Origin: Flavobacteriaceae bacterium CG2_30_34_30
GTDB lineage: Bacteria; Bacteroidota; Bacteroidia; Flavobacteriales; Flavobacteriaceae
Direction of reading: 5' to 3'
DNA length: 35,409 nucleotides
NCBI GenBank assembly: GCA_001873105.1
Contig: MNYN01000049.1
Span: forward strand, 1-35,409
Notes under the pieces: model-generated
Seen by the model: the letters and a program-made list of their open reading frames with translations, nothing else
The model's database searches: none
What the model was told of the DNA's origin: nothing
Shown here: positions 15,602-24,025 of the stretch, in pieces
Layout: each line of letters opens with the position of its first letter
How positions within the stretch are numbered: the first letter of the stretch is position 1
Program-made: the position numbers and the translations under genes

Positions 15602-16261
15602 ATGAAAAACTTAAAAGTAATGCTCAGTTTTTGCTTCATTATTTGTTTTATGTTTTCCATGAAACCCAAGGCAAGTCAAGAAGCACTAAAGTTCCAGGGA
15701 ATTTGGAATTCCAGCTATGGTACATTAAAATTGGTCTCCTACAATAATAGTGTTTTTGGGGATTATGCAGACACAGGGGTTTTGTATGGGGGAATAGAAA
15801 TTAAAAACGGAAAATATGTCCTTTCCGGTGTTTTTGAAAATTACAAACTCAATAAAAAAGGCGTATTTACATTTGAAATAACAGAACCTAATACCTTTAA
15901 AGGACAATGGACATGGCCTGGAACAAACTGGACCGCCTGGAACGGAAATAAAGCTTCAACTTCAAAACCCAAGCTCGATAAATTCTATAGAGTAATTCTT
16001 CATCATTATAGCGAAAATGGAGCTCAGATGAATTCTAAACATGAAATAGTCGTTTTACAAGACGGAATAATCAGATTTAGATTTGACGCAAAAAATGGTA
16101 ATTATGATTTTCAATTGCCCAAAGGCACCTGGGAATTGAAACTTTTGACAGCTACAAATAAAGAACTCGCTAAAACCACACTTGTGGTAGGAACAAAATA
16201 TCCCGGTAACAATCCATATTACAAAGTAAACCTCTATGAGAAAAAATCAAGAAGATATTAA
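15602..16261 (+). CDS. Secreted hypothetical protein, last gene of the cluster
   Basis: The 219-residue protein starts with a signal sequence (1-24). Residues about 30-118 are built of short repeated strands (FQGIWNSSYGTLKLVSYNN, VFGDYADTGVLYGGI, YVLSGVFENYK, FKGQWTWPGTNWTAWNG), the pattern of an up-and-down beta-barrel. Residues 125-219 form a second beta-rich part. The aromatic-rich WTWPGTNW segment could line a binding pocket. No family is recognised. It follows the Tat lipoprotein by 22 bp and precedes the terminator at 16370. Confidence 0.65.
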   Translation: MKNLKVMLSFCFIICFMFSMKPKASQEALKFQGIWNSSYGTLKLVSYNNSVFGDYADTGVLYGGIEIKNGKYVLSGVFENYKLNKKGVFTFEITEPNTFKGQWTWPGTNWTAWNGNKASTSKPKLDKFYRVILHHYSENGAQMNSKHEIVVLQDGIIRFRFDAKNGNYDFQLPKGTWELKLLTATNKELAKTTLVVGTKYPGNNPYYKVNLYEKKSRRY

Positions 16262-16369
16262 CTTAAATCCATTATAATAAAAAGCCCCACTTTTAGAAGC
16301 TTTGTTAGAACAAGCCAGACAATTTTACAACAACAAAAAAGTTTTAAAAAAAATTAAATTGTTGTTCTT

Positions 16370-16403
16370 AAAAGAGGTGTATGGGGATGCACCTCTTTTT
16401 TTT
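16370..16403 (+). terminator. Intrinsic terminator of the 8696-16261 cluster
   Basis: AAAAGAGGTG (16370-16379) pairs perfectly with CACCTCTTTT (16390-16399) around a 10-base loop, followed by more T. It lies 109 bp after the last cluster gene and marks the likely end of the transcript. Confidence 0.85.
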
Positions 16404-16457
16404 CCCTTTAATTAATTGTACTTTAGCTAATGAGTAAATTCTCTAAAACCAAAAACT

Positions 16458-17060
16458 ATGAAAAACTTAATTCTAATTTTATCAATAGCGATGCTATTAT
16501 TTGCTTGCAAAGACAATCCGGTAGTAAAAAAAGCTAAAAAAGCAAAAGAAAACGTCACCAACACTCAAAAAGTGATTAAAGAATCCACAAAAATGCAGGA
16601 TGACATTAAAGAACTTTCTGAAGCGACACCTTTGACAAATGATGAAATGAAAACCTGGCTGCCAGACGATGTTGACGGTATGAAACGTACTGCATTCAAA
16701 ACAGGAGCTATGGGCATGATGAATATTGCTTCTGTTGAAGCTACTTATGCAACAGAAGACAAAAGTCGCACTTTTAAAGTGGAAGTAATCGATGGTGCCG
16801 GAGAGATGGGAGCACTTTCCACGGCAGGGCTAAGAATGGCATTCTCTATGGACTTTGAAGAAGAAACTGAAAGTAAAACTAGAAAAACCGTTACAAAAAA
16901 AGGAGTTAAAGCCATTGAAGAATATGACAAAAGAAGAAACCAGTCTGTCATTCAATTTATGCAAGACAATCGTTTTTATATAAAAGCCACAGGCACAAAT
17001 ATGGAAATGAACGAACTTTGGGACTTGATTGACAAAATGAATGTAGACGATTTAGTCTAA
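16458..17060 (+). CDS. Lipoprotein, intact paralogue of the 10319 gene
   Basis: The 200-residue protein has a lipoprotein signal (AMLLFAC, C17) and a lysine-rich helical linker (20-55). A domain follows with MKTWLPDDVDGMKRTAF, VEVIDGAGEMGALSTAGLRMAF and MEMNELWDLIDKM. The same three landmarks occur in the cluster lipoproteins at 10319 and 11882. It is set apart from them by a strong terminator (16370-16403), so it is transcribed on its own. TACTTTAG at 16419-16426 is a one-mismatch -7 element in front of it. Role unknown; it gives the reference for judging the TAG in the 10319 gene. Confidence 0.75.
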   Translation: MKNLILILSIAMLLFACKDNPVVKKAKKAKENVTNTQKVIKESTKMQDDIKELSEATPLTNDEMKTWLPDDVDGMKRTAFKTGAMGMMNIASVEATYATEDKSRTFKVEVIDGAGEMGALSTAGLRMAFSMDFEEETESKTRKTVTKKGVKAIEEYDKRRNQSVIQFMQDNRFYIKATGTNMEMNELWDLIDKMNVDDLV

Positions 17061-17078
17061 ACCAAAAATAAAACGTTT

Positions 17079-17107
17079 AAAAAGTCGTTTTTAAGGCGAC
17101 TTTTTTT
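17079..17107 (+). terminator. Intrinsic terminator after the 16458 lipoprotein
   Basis: AAAAAGTCG (17079-17087) pairs with CGACTTTTT (17097-17105) and is followed by further T. It starts 18 bp after the stop codon. Confidence 0.85.
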
Positions 17108-17195
17108 GGAAAAAAACCACTCATTTTTGATTTTTTTGATTTAAAAATGGGCTAATCGCCGTTATATTAAGCTTTTCCAACTCTACTTCTTCAAC

Positions 17196-17312
17196 TGTTG
17201 ATAACACCAATAAATAAAATATAATTTACTTATAAACAGTATGTTATTCGTATATTTTAACAAAACAATAAGAACACCTTCAATTTGTAGTGTTGAAAAC
17301 TTTGTTGACAAC
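17196..17312. promoter_or_regulatory. Cluster of DnaA-box-like 9-mers before nrdBA
   Basis: Three plus-strand 9-mers share TGTTGANAA: 17196-17204 (TGTTGATAA), 17291-17299 (TGTTGAAAA) and 17303-17311 (TGTTGACAA). A fourth, TTATAAACA at 17230-17238, is on the other strand. The canonical box is TGTGGATAA / TTATCCACA, so each is one or two bases off. DnaA boxes regulate nrdAB in E. coli. The last two are 12 bp apart. Confidence 0.3.
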
Positions 17313-17418
17313 GTTTGTAATTTTGGCTTTTAAAATCCAAGACGTTTTGTCATATTTGTTAGTCCCGAGTCTTTCTAAAATTTAGAGGATTAAATCATCA
17401 AAAATAAGCAGTAAAACT

Positions 17419-18396
17419 ATGAATGCAGTAGAGCCAATTTTAGCAGAAAATCCAGGACGATTTGTTATATTTCCAATCCAACACCACGACATTTGGGAAT
17501 GGTATAAAAAAAGTGAAGCCAGTTTTTGGACTGCCGAAGAAATCGACCTTAGCGAAGACGTTATGGATTGGAAAAACAAACTCAGTAGCGATGAACGTTA
17601 TTTTATAAAACATATACTGGCATTTTTTGCAGCCTCCGACGGTATCGTAAATGAAAACCTTGCCGAAAATTTTGTGAGTGAAGTGCAATATGCCGAAGCT
17701 AAATTCTTTTACGGTTTTCAGATTATGATGGAGAATATCCATTCCGAAACGTATTCGCTTCTTATAGATACTTATGTGAAAGATGAAGTAGAAAAAGACA
17801 AACTTTTTCACGCAATAGAAAATTTTCCTGCCATAAAAAAGAAAGCCGACTGGGCGTTAAAATGGATAGACAGTCCTAGTTTTGCAGAGCGACTAATTGC
17901 TTTTGCTGCTGTGGAAGGCATCTTCTTTTCGGGAGCATTTTGCTCTATTTTCTGGCTTAAAAAGCGTGGTTTAATGCCAGGCTTAACCTTTTCTAATGAG
18001 CTTATTTCTCGCGATGAAGGTGTGCATTGCGACTTTGCAGTTCACTTACATAACCATCATTTAGTTAATAAAGTACCTAAAGAGCGCATACGCGAAATCA
18101 TTATTGACGCCCTAAATATTGAACGCGAATTCATAACAGAATCCCTTCCAGCAAGTTTAATAGGTATGAACTCTAAACTCATGACCCAATATTTAGAGTT
18201 TGTAACTGACCGACTCTTAGTAGAATTAGAATGCGAAAGAGAATATAATGTAACCAATCCGTTTGATTTTATGGATATGATTTCCTTACAAGGAAAAACC
18301 AATTTCTTCGAAAAACGCGTTGCAGAATACCAAAAAGCAGGAGTTACCAATAAAGACAAAGAAACCAACAGAATAAGTTTCGACGAAGAATTTTAA
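17419..18396 (+). CDS. nrdB: Ribonucleoside-diphosphate reductase, beta subunit (class I)
   Basis: The 325-residue protein is the small subunit that holds the metal-oxygen cofactor for deoxynucleotide synthesis. By comparison with mouse R2 all cofactor residues are visible: D74, E105, H108, E167, E200 and H203, with the radical tyrosine at Y112 ([10 protein letters not shown]). The presence of Y112 points to a tyrosyl-radical class Ia type rather than the Tyr-less class Ic. The sequence is closer to the eukaryotic-like R2 group ([37 protein letters not shown]). It is followed by nrdA after 116 bp, probably in one transcript. The 5' region contains DnaA-box-like motifs. Confidence 0.96.
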   Translation: MNAVEPILAENPGRFVIFPIQHHDIWEWYKKSEASFWTAEEIDLSEDVMDWKNKLSSDERYFIKHILAFFAASDGIVNENLAENFVSEVQYAEAKFFYGFQIMMENIHSETYSLLIDTYVKDEVEKDKLFHAIENFPAIKKKADWALKWIDSPSFAERLIAFAAVEGIFFSGAFCSIFWLKKRGLMPGLTFSNELISRDEGVHCDFAVHLHNHHLVNKVPKERIREIIIDALNIEREFITESLPASLIGMNSKLMTQYLEFVTDRLLVELECEREYNVTNPFDFMDMISLQGKTNFFEKRVAEYQKAGVTNKDKETNRISFDEEF

Positions 18397-18512
18397 GAAT
18401 CGAAGGCTTATAAGGGATACTTAATTAAAAAATCATTTTAAAATACGGTCTGATAATGCAGTAACCAAAACTACTTTCTCCGGAAAGAAACTAACCAAAA
18501 ACCTCAATTAAT

Positions 18513-20930
18513 ATGGATGTAGTAAAAAGAGATGGCAGAAGAGAGCCCATCATGTTTGACAAAATAACTTCTAGGGTAAGAAAATTATGCTATGGCTTAA
18601 ACGACTTAGTGGATCCAGTAAAAGTAGCCATGCGTGTTATTGAAGGTCTTTACGACGGTGTTACTACTTCAGAGTTGGATAACCTTGCAGCTGAAATTGC
18701 AGCAACTATGACCATATCACATCCTGATTATGCTAAACTAGCAGCGAGAATATCTGTATCTAACCTACATAAAAACACCAAAAAGTCGTTTTCTGAGGTT
18801 ATGGCAGATTTGTATAATTACATCAACCCAAGAACCGGAAAAAAAGCACCATTACTGAGTGATGAGGTCTATGAAACCATTATGGCAAATGCAGAAGAAC
18901 TCGATTCTACTATTATTTACAATAGAGATTTTAACTACGATTACTTTGGTTTTAAAACTCTGGAACGATCCTATTTGCTTAAATTAAACGGTGCTATTGC
19001 CGAGCGTCCACAACAAATGTTGATGCGAGTTTCTGTGGGTATCCATCTTAACGATATGGAAGCGGTTAAAGAAACCTATGAGTTGATGTCAAAAAAATAT
19101 TTTACCCACGCAACACCCACACTTTTTAACTCCGGAACACCAAAACCACAAATGTCTTCGTGCTTTTTACTTGCCATGAAAGACGATAGCATTGATGGCA
19201 TTTACGATACATTAAAACAAACCGCAAAAATCTCCCAATCTGCCGGAGGTATTGGTCTTTCTATCCACAACGTTCGTGCAAGGGGATCCTATATTGGCGG
19301 AACAAATGGCACCTCAAATGGTATCGTACCTATGCTGCGTGTCTATAACGATACTGCACGTTATGTAGATCAAGGCGGCGGAAAACGCAAAGGTTCATTT
19401 GCTATTTATGTAGAACCCTGGCATGCCGATATTTTTGATTTTTTAGATTTAAAAAAGAACCACGGTAAAGAAGAAATGCGCGCCCGTGATTTGTTTTATG
19501 CTATGTGGATTCCAGATTTGTTTATGAAACGTGTGCAAGAAGATTCCAGCTGGACATTAATGTGTCCTAATGAATGCCCCGGACTTTTTAGCTGCCACGG
19601 CGAGGCATTTGAAGCTTTGTATGTAAAATATGAAGAAGAAGGAAAGGGTAGAAAAACAATCAAAGCAAGAGAACTTTGGGAAAAAATTCTAGAATCACAA
19701 ATTGAAACAGGAACTCCCTATATGCTTTATAAAGACGCAGCAAACCGCAAATCCAATCAAAAAAATCTAGGCACTATTCGCTCATCAAACTTATGTACCG
19801 AAATTATGGAATATACCTCACCAGATGAGGTAGCCGTTTGTAATTTAGCATCTATTGCCTTGCCTATGTTTGTAAAGAATGGCGAATTTGACCATAAAGA
19901 ATTGTTTCGAGTTACCAAGCGAGTAACCAAAAACCTAAACCGCGTTATTGATAGAAATTACTATCCAGTAATAGAGGCAAAAAACTCTAACATGAGGCAC
20001 AGACCAATAGGACTTGGTGTGCAAGGTCTTGCCGATGCATTTATTTTATTGCGTTTGCCTTTTACTTGTGATGCAGCAAAAAAATTGAATCAAGAAATAT
20101 TTGAAACCCTATATTTTGCTGCCGTAACCGCTTCAATGGAAGAAGCTATGGTGGATGGACCTTATGAAAGTTTTAAAGGCTCTCCTATTTCAGAAGGAGA
20201 ATTTCAGCATAACTTATGGGGAATTAAAGATGAAGAACTAAGCGGAAGATGGGAGTGGGACAAACTTCGAAAAGAAGTTAAAAAACACGGCGTTAGAAAT
20301 TCCTTATTAGTAGCACCAATGCCAACGGCTTCTACTTCACAAATACTAGGAAACAACGAAGCGTTTGAACCCTATACTTCTAATATATACACAAGAAGGG
20401 TACTTTCCGGCGAATTTATTGTGGTAAACAAACACTTGCTGGAAGATCTAGTAAATTTAGGTCTTTGGAATGAGAATTTAAAACAAGAAATCATGCGAGC
20501 AAATGGCTCTGTTCAAGATATAGATGGAATCCCGGTTGACTTGAAAGAACTTTATAAAACCGTTTGGGAATTAAGCATGAAGGACATCATCGATATGTCA
20601 CGCCAGAGAGGATATTTTATAGACCAATCGCAATCCTTAAACCTATTTATGGAAAATGCAAATATGGCAAAACTTACTTCCATGCACTTCTATGCTTGGA
20701 AAAGTGGTTTAAAAACCGGTATGTATTACTTGCGAACTAAATCAGCAATGGATGCAATTAAATTCACCTTAAATAACGATGCTAAAAAAGAGGAGGAGCC
20801 TGAAGAAGCAATTTTAGACGCAGTAACTTCTGTAAATAATAAACCACTAACCCCTCAGGAATTAAGGGAGTTGTTAGCAAAATCGAAAACTGCAGATGCC
20901 GATGACGATTGTTTAATGTGTGGTTCTTAA
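18513..20930 (+). CDS. nrdA: Ribonucleoside-diphosphate reductase, alpha subunit (class I)
   Basis: The 805-residue protein is the catalytic large subunit. An ATP-cone (about 1-90) gives overall activity control. The active site shows C217 and C443 (the redox pair; SSCFLL and VCNLAS), and N426, C428 and E430 (NLCTEI; C428 the thiyl site). [28 protein letters not shown] near 610-635 is the conserved radical-transfer and substrate region. The C-terminus DDDCLMCGS supplies the mobile thiol pair C800 and C803. The length fits the eukaryote-like class I alpha type. Order nrdB-nrdA is typical in Bacteroidota. A terminator lies at 20980. Confidence 0.97.
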   Translation: MDVVKRDGRREPIMFDKITSRVRKLCYGLNDLVDPVKVAMRVIEGLYDGVTTSELDNLAAEIAATMTISHPDYAKLAARISVSNLHKNTKKSFSEVMADLYNYINPRTGKKAPLLSDEVYETIMANAEELDSTIIYNRDFNYDYFGFKTLERSYLLKLNGAIAERPQQMLMRVSVGIHLNDMEAVKETYELMSKKYFTHATPTLFNSGTPKPQMSSCFLLAMKDDSIDGIYDTLKQTAKISQSAGGIGLSIHNVRARGSYIGGTNGTSNGIVPMLRVYNDTARYVDQGGGKRKGSFAIYVEPWHADIFDFLDLKKNHGKEEMRARDLFYAMWIPDLFMKRVQEDSSWTLMCPNECPGLFSCHGEAFEALYVKYEEEGKGRKTIKARELWEKILESQIETGTPYMLYKDAANRKSNQKNLGTIRSSNLCTEIMEYTSPDEVAVCNLASIALPMFVKNGEFDHKELFRVTKRVTKNLNRVIDRNYYPVIEAKNSNMRHRPIGLGVQGLADAFILLRLPFTCDAAKKLNQEIFETLYFAAVTASMEEAMVDGPYESFKGSPISEGEFQHNLWGIKDEELSGRWEWDKLRKEVKKHGVRNSLLVAPMPTASTSQILGNNEAFEPYTSNIYTRRVLSGEFIVVNKHLLEDLVNLGLWNENLKQEIMRANGSVQDIDGIPVDLKELYKTVWELSMKDIIDMSRQRGYFIDQSQSLNLFMENANMAKLTSMHFYAWKSGLKTGMYYLRTKSAMDAIKFTLNNDAKKEEEPEEAILDAVTSVNNKPLTPQELRELLAKSKTADADDDCLMCGS

Positions 20931-20979
20931 GTTCTGCTTAATAATTTATAAAAGGTTTTATATTTTTCATCCAACAAAA

Positions 20980-21011
20980 AAACCTGTCATTTCCTAAAAT
21001 TTGGCAGGTTT
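20980..21011. terminator. Bidirectional terminator between nrdA and the phosphate transporter
   Basis: AAACCTGTCA (20980-20989) pairs with TGGCAGGTTT (21002-21011) with one G-T pair. T runs lie on the plus side and A runs on the other, so it can serve both convergent genes. Confidence 0.8.
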
Positions 21012-21036
21012 AATTTTTTAACAATTTTTAAAAAGC

Positions 21037-23295
21037 CTACAGTTCCTTGTGCATTTTTGCGTTCTGATGTTCCGAATAATAAAGCTCAAGCATTTCAAGT
21101 GTTGAGGCAATCAAATCTTTTGTTTCCAATAATAACGTAAAGTATAATACAGAGTTTTTTGAACTAGAATCTGGATCTTTAGTGCGTTCTATTTGTTTTT
21201 CAATTTGTAAAGAAACATAGTCAAAGAGTTTTTGTTTCTCCTCTAAAATGGGGCCAATATTTTGTAAGGATTTTTTATCAAATTCTTTTCTTGTTTTTTG
21301 AAACAAGTCCAGTAGCTTGTTTTCGATTTCTTTTAAATCCTTTATCTGGTTAAATTTGAGTCCTTTATGGTTATTTTTTACATGTTTCAAGCTCGCTTTT
21401 GTTATCAATTCTAAGGATTGCGAAATATCCTGAAGATTGTCTTGAACCAATAAATAGAATCGGCTGGCTCCAACATCGTGCCCTTCTATATTTTTGATGT
21501 AATAAAATATATGGTCTTTTAAATCTTCCACCTCACCATCTAATTTTGCGGTATATTTCTTGGCATTTTTGAGTATTTTGGCATCCTGTTTTGCTAAACC
21601 CTCTATGGTAGCTGCATACACCTTGCTTGCTCGTTTCATAATAGTAGAAACATTTGCGGAGCTTTCTTCAATTACTCCTTGTATGGAGGTGCTTTCGGCT
21701 TTTCTAAATAGTTCATCTTCTTTTAATTCTTCTGCCACTTTTTTACTTCTTAGATAGGTTCTAATAATTAGAATTATAGCAATAGAAAATAGGAAAATAA
21801 GAGATATTTCTCCAAAAATAAAAATTATAAACGCAAGAACTGCAGCAGTAAAAAATGCAACAATAGCTGTCATAAACCACCCGCCAATTACATTTAAAAC
21901 TCCTGCTACTCGATATACTGCACTATCGCTTCCCCAAGCACGATCGGCAAGCGACGTTCCCATAGCTACCATAAAGGTTACATAGGTGGTAGATAAAGGT
22001 AATTTAAGTGAAGTAGCAAAAGAGATTAGTAAACTTGCTATCATAAGGTTTACTGCAGCTCGAATCATATCAAAAGCCGGAGCATCTATTTTTTTATCTA
22101 GGCCTTGGGCTTTGGGTTTTTTAAATTGTTTTATAAAAGACTCGTTTACTTTATTTGGAAGAATATAGACTAACCCTTTGTTTGCAACAATGAATATCCG
22201 AACCAATTGTTGCGAGAGTATATTAGAGTGAAACCGTTCTTTACCCTCATTTTGCCTCGATAAATCTACTGATGTTTTTACAACACGTTGTGCTTTTTCA
22301 GAAAACCACAAGGTAAGAACCATTACCAATCCTGCTAGTAATAAGAGATAAATAGGAGTGCCTACTTTGTTTGCAAGCATAGCCATATTAAATGTATTAG
22401 CAGCAATACCCGACGCAGCCCAAGCTTCGTATCCTTGGTATGCAGCTATTGGAACCCCTATAAAGTTTACCAAATCATTCCCCGCAAAAGCCATGGCTAA
22501 GGCAAAGGTTCCTAAAATAATAATTAATTTGTAAACATTAAATTGAAATAGCTTTTTTAGAAGAAAGGATAAAAACCCCCATATCAAGAAATTATAAAAT
22601 AAAAATTGTAATAAGTTGCTATTTGCCCAAATGCTAAGTTGTTCCGGTAAAATGGCGGTTCCTTTTAAGCCTTTTATGATGATAAAATAAAAAATAGCGG
22701 TAATACCTATACCACCAAAAATAGCCGGCACATAGCTAGGTTTTTTTTCAAAATGAAAGCTAACAAGATAACGAGTAATAAATTGAACAATAGCTCCCAC
22801 GGTAAAAGCTATAACTACAGAGAGCAATATGCCTATTATGATTTCTAGGGCTTTTTCGCTATTGATGTAATTCCCTAAATTAGAAAAAGTATCCTCACTG
22901 TGGTATATTTTTAAGAGTGCCATACAAACGGCAGCACCTAATAATTCAAAAACAATGGAAACTGTTGTAGAGGTTGGTAAACCTAAGGAGTTGAAAAAAT
23001 CTAATAATAGGATGTCAGCAATCATTACCGCCATGCAAATAATCATGATTTCATTAAAGTAGAACTCACTTGGCACAAAAATTCCACTTCTTGCTATTTC
23101 CATCATTCCGCTGGAGGAAACGGCACCAAAGAAAATCCCCACACTAGCAACAATCATTATAATTTTAAAGGAAACTGCTTTTGAACCTATAGCTGAATTT
23201 AAAAAATTTACAGCGTCATTACTGACTCCAACTACCAAATCTGCAATCGCCAATATGCCTAAGGCGATTATCATAATCAAATACATGTCGTTCAT
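21037..23295 (-). CDS. Pit-family inorganic phosphate transporter fused to a PhoU-like domain
   Basis: The 752-residue protein has two halves. Residues 1-530 are a Pit-type phosphate carrier with the duplicated signature: VGVSNDAVNFLNSAIGSKAV near the start and the second repeat at about 268-285 (GNDLVNFIGVPIAA). Ten or more membrane segments are visible. LGLPTSTTVS and LKLPLSTTYVT (about 104-113 and 429-439) are the paired membrane-re-entry segments of the family. Residues about 545-752 are helical and charged and resemble a PhoU-like domain, often found fused to or near Pit carriers, where it is thought to adjust transport. The gene is isolated, convergent with nrdA. A palindrome (23373-23382) lies before it. 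Confidence 0.88.
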   Translation of the reverse strand: MNDMYLIMIIALGILAIADLVVGVSNDAVNFLNSAIGSKAVSFKIIMIVASVGIFFGAVSSSGMMEIARSGIFVPSEFYFNEIMIICMAVMIADILLLDFFNSLGLPTSTTVSIVFELLGAAVCMALLKIYHSEDTFSNLGNYINSEKALEIIIGILLSVVIAFTVGAIVQFITRYLVSFHFEKKPSYVPAIFGGIGITAIFYFIIIKGLKGTAILPEQLSIWANSNLLQFLFYNFLIWGFLSFLLKKLFQFNVYKLIIILGTFALAMAFAGNDLVNFIGVPIAAYQGYEAWAASGIAANTFNMAMLANKVGTPIYLLLLAGLVMVLTLWFSEKAQRVVKTSVDLSRQNEGKERFHSNILSQQLVRIFIVANKGLVYILPNKVNESFIKQFKKPKAQGLDKKIDAPAFDMIRAAVNLMIASLLISFATSLKLPLSTTYVTFMVAMGTSLADRAWGSDSAVYRVAGVLNVIGGWFMTAIVAFFTAAVLAFIIFIFGEISLIFLFSIAIILIIRTYLRSKKVAEELKEDELFRKAESTSIQGVIEESSANVSTIMKRASKVYAATIEGLAKQDAKILKNAKKYTAKLDGEVEDLKDHIFYYIKNIEGHDVGASRFYLLVQDNLQDISQSLELITKASLKHVKNNHKGLKFNQIKDLKEIENKLLDLFQKTRKEFDKKSLQNIGPILEEKQKLFDYVSLQIEKQIERTKDPDSSSKNSVLYFTLLLETKDLIASTLEMLELYYSEHQNAKMHKEL

Positions 23296-23372
23296 ATAAG
23301 TAGACGGAAATTAAACCACAAAATTCTAATTTATTTTTACAATCTATGTTACCAAAATGTTATCTATATTAT

Positions 23373-23382
23373 CCCATATGGG
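23373..23382. promoter_or_regulatory. Palindrome CCCATATGGG upstream of the phosphate transporter
   Basis: The 10-base palindrome extends to 16 bases with one mismatched pair (TATCCCATATGGGGTA). It lies 78 bp before the transporter start and 199 bp before the 23581 gene. It may be an operator for either. Confidence 0.3.
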
Positions 23383-23540
23383 GTATTTATTCATGAAATC
23401 ACCAACAATAATAACAGTTTCTTGAGTATTTTGCCCTAATTTAAGCTAATAAAATACGGTAAATTGCTGGTATATAATAACATAAAAATTTAATGTTAAT
23501 TTAAAGTTAAGTGAACATCACATAATTGTAAAATATTTAC

Positions 23541-23548
23541 TATATTTG
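23541..23548 (+). promoter_or_regulatory. -7 element TATATTTG before the 23581 gene
   Basis: An exact TAnnTTTG match lies 32 bp before the ATG. A TTG upstream (23526-23528) is only 12 bp away, too near for a -33 box. Confidence 0.4.
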
Positions 23549-23580
23549 TTTTGTAATTATTAATTCAACCCTACTTTCCT

Positions 23581-23946
23581 ATGAAAAAGATAGTTTTATT
23601 GCTCGTATTTGTTTTCTCAACATCATTAATTGTTGCACAAGAAACAACCAAAAAGGATTTAGTAAAAAATGGAAATCTGATAGCTTCCACCATATACCAC
23701 TCAAATAATGTAGTAGCACAACAAGGGTTCTACAACAAGTTGGGCAAACTACAAGGCACATGGATTAGTTATGATACAAACGGAAATAAAACAGCCGTTG
23801 CTCAATATGACAACGGTGAAAAAGTAGGTACTTGGTATTTTTATAATGGTGATGTTTTACGGGAAGTAAAATATACTGAAAACAAAATAGCACAGGTAAC
23901 TACTTGGAAAGAAAGTGAAACTCAGGTGGTAAGTAATTTAAGGTAA
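23581..23946 (+). CDS. Secreted YwqK/MORN-like repeat protein
   Basis: The 121-residue protein has a signal peptide with cleavage near residue 20 (LIVAQ). The rest holds two to three YwqK-type repeats: GKLQGTWISYDTNGNKTAVAQYDNGEKVGTWYFYNG. Such repeats are named for a supposed YwqK antitoxin family, but no toxin lies nearby and the protein is secreted, so an antitoxin role is unlikely. Relatives often serve as small periplasmic or surface proteins in flavobacteria. It ends at a strong terminator. Confidence 0.75.
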   Translation: MKKIVLLLVFVFSTSLIVAQETTKKDLVKNGNLIASTIYHSNNVVAQQGFYNKLGKLQGTWISYDTNGNKTAVAQYDNGEKVGTWYFYNGDVLREVKYTENKIAQVTTWKESETQVVSNLR

Positions 23947-23960
23947 ACACATAAAATAAG

Positions 23961-23990
23961 AAAAGAGGATATTTTAGGATATCCTCTTTT
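23961..23990. terminator. Bidirectional terminator between the 23581 and 24026 genes
   Basis: AAAAGAGGATAT (23961-23972) and ATATCCTCTTTT (23979-23990) form a perfect 12-bp stem with a six-base loop. It serves both convergent genes. Confidence 0.92.
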
Positions 23991-24025
23991 TAATCTGTCA
24001 AAAATTAATTATTTGTCAATATACA

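Larger units (their letters stand above)
17061..17418. other. Intergenic region before nrdB (358 bp)
   Basis: This gap holds the terminator of the 16458 gene, a second imperfect hairpin (CTCATTTTT 17120-17128 with AAAAATGGG 17143-17151) and several DnaA-box-like 9-mers (17196-17312). No open frame of note and no RNA gene were found. No clear TTTG / TAnnTTTG promoter could be fixed; CATATTTG near 17350 is a partial -7 match. Confidence 0.6.

Noticed and set aside
16281-16415. Open stretch without a start codon reading APLLEALLEQARQFYNN
   Set aside because: It looks protein-like, but it has no ATG, follows directly on a stop and runs through the terminator hairpin, so it is not called as a gene or pseudogene.
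23581-23946. Toxin-antitoxin module (YwqK-like protein)
   Set aside because: The protein has a signal peptide and no toxin gene is nearby.
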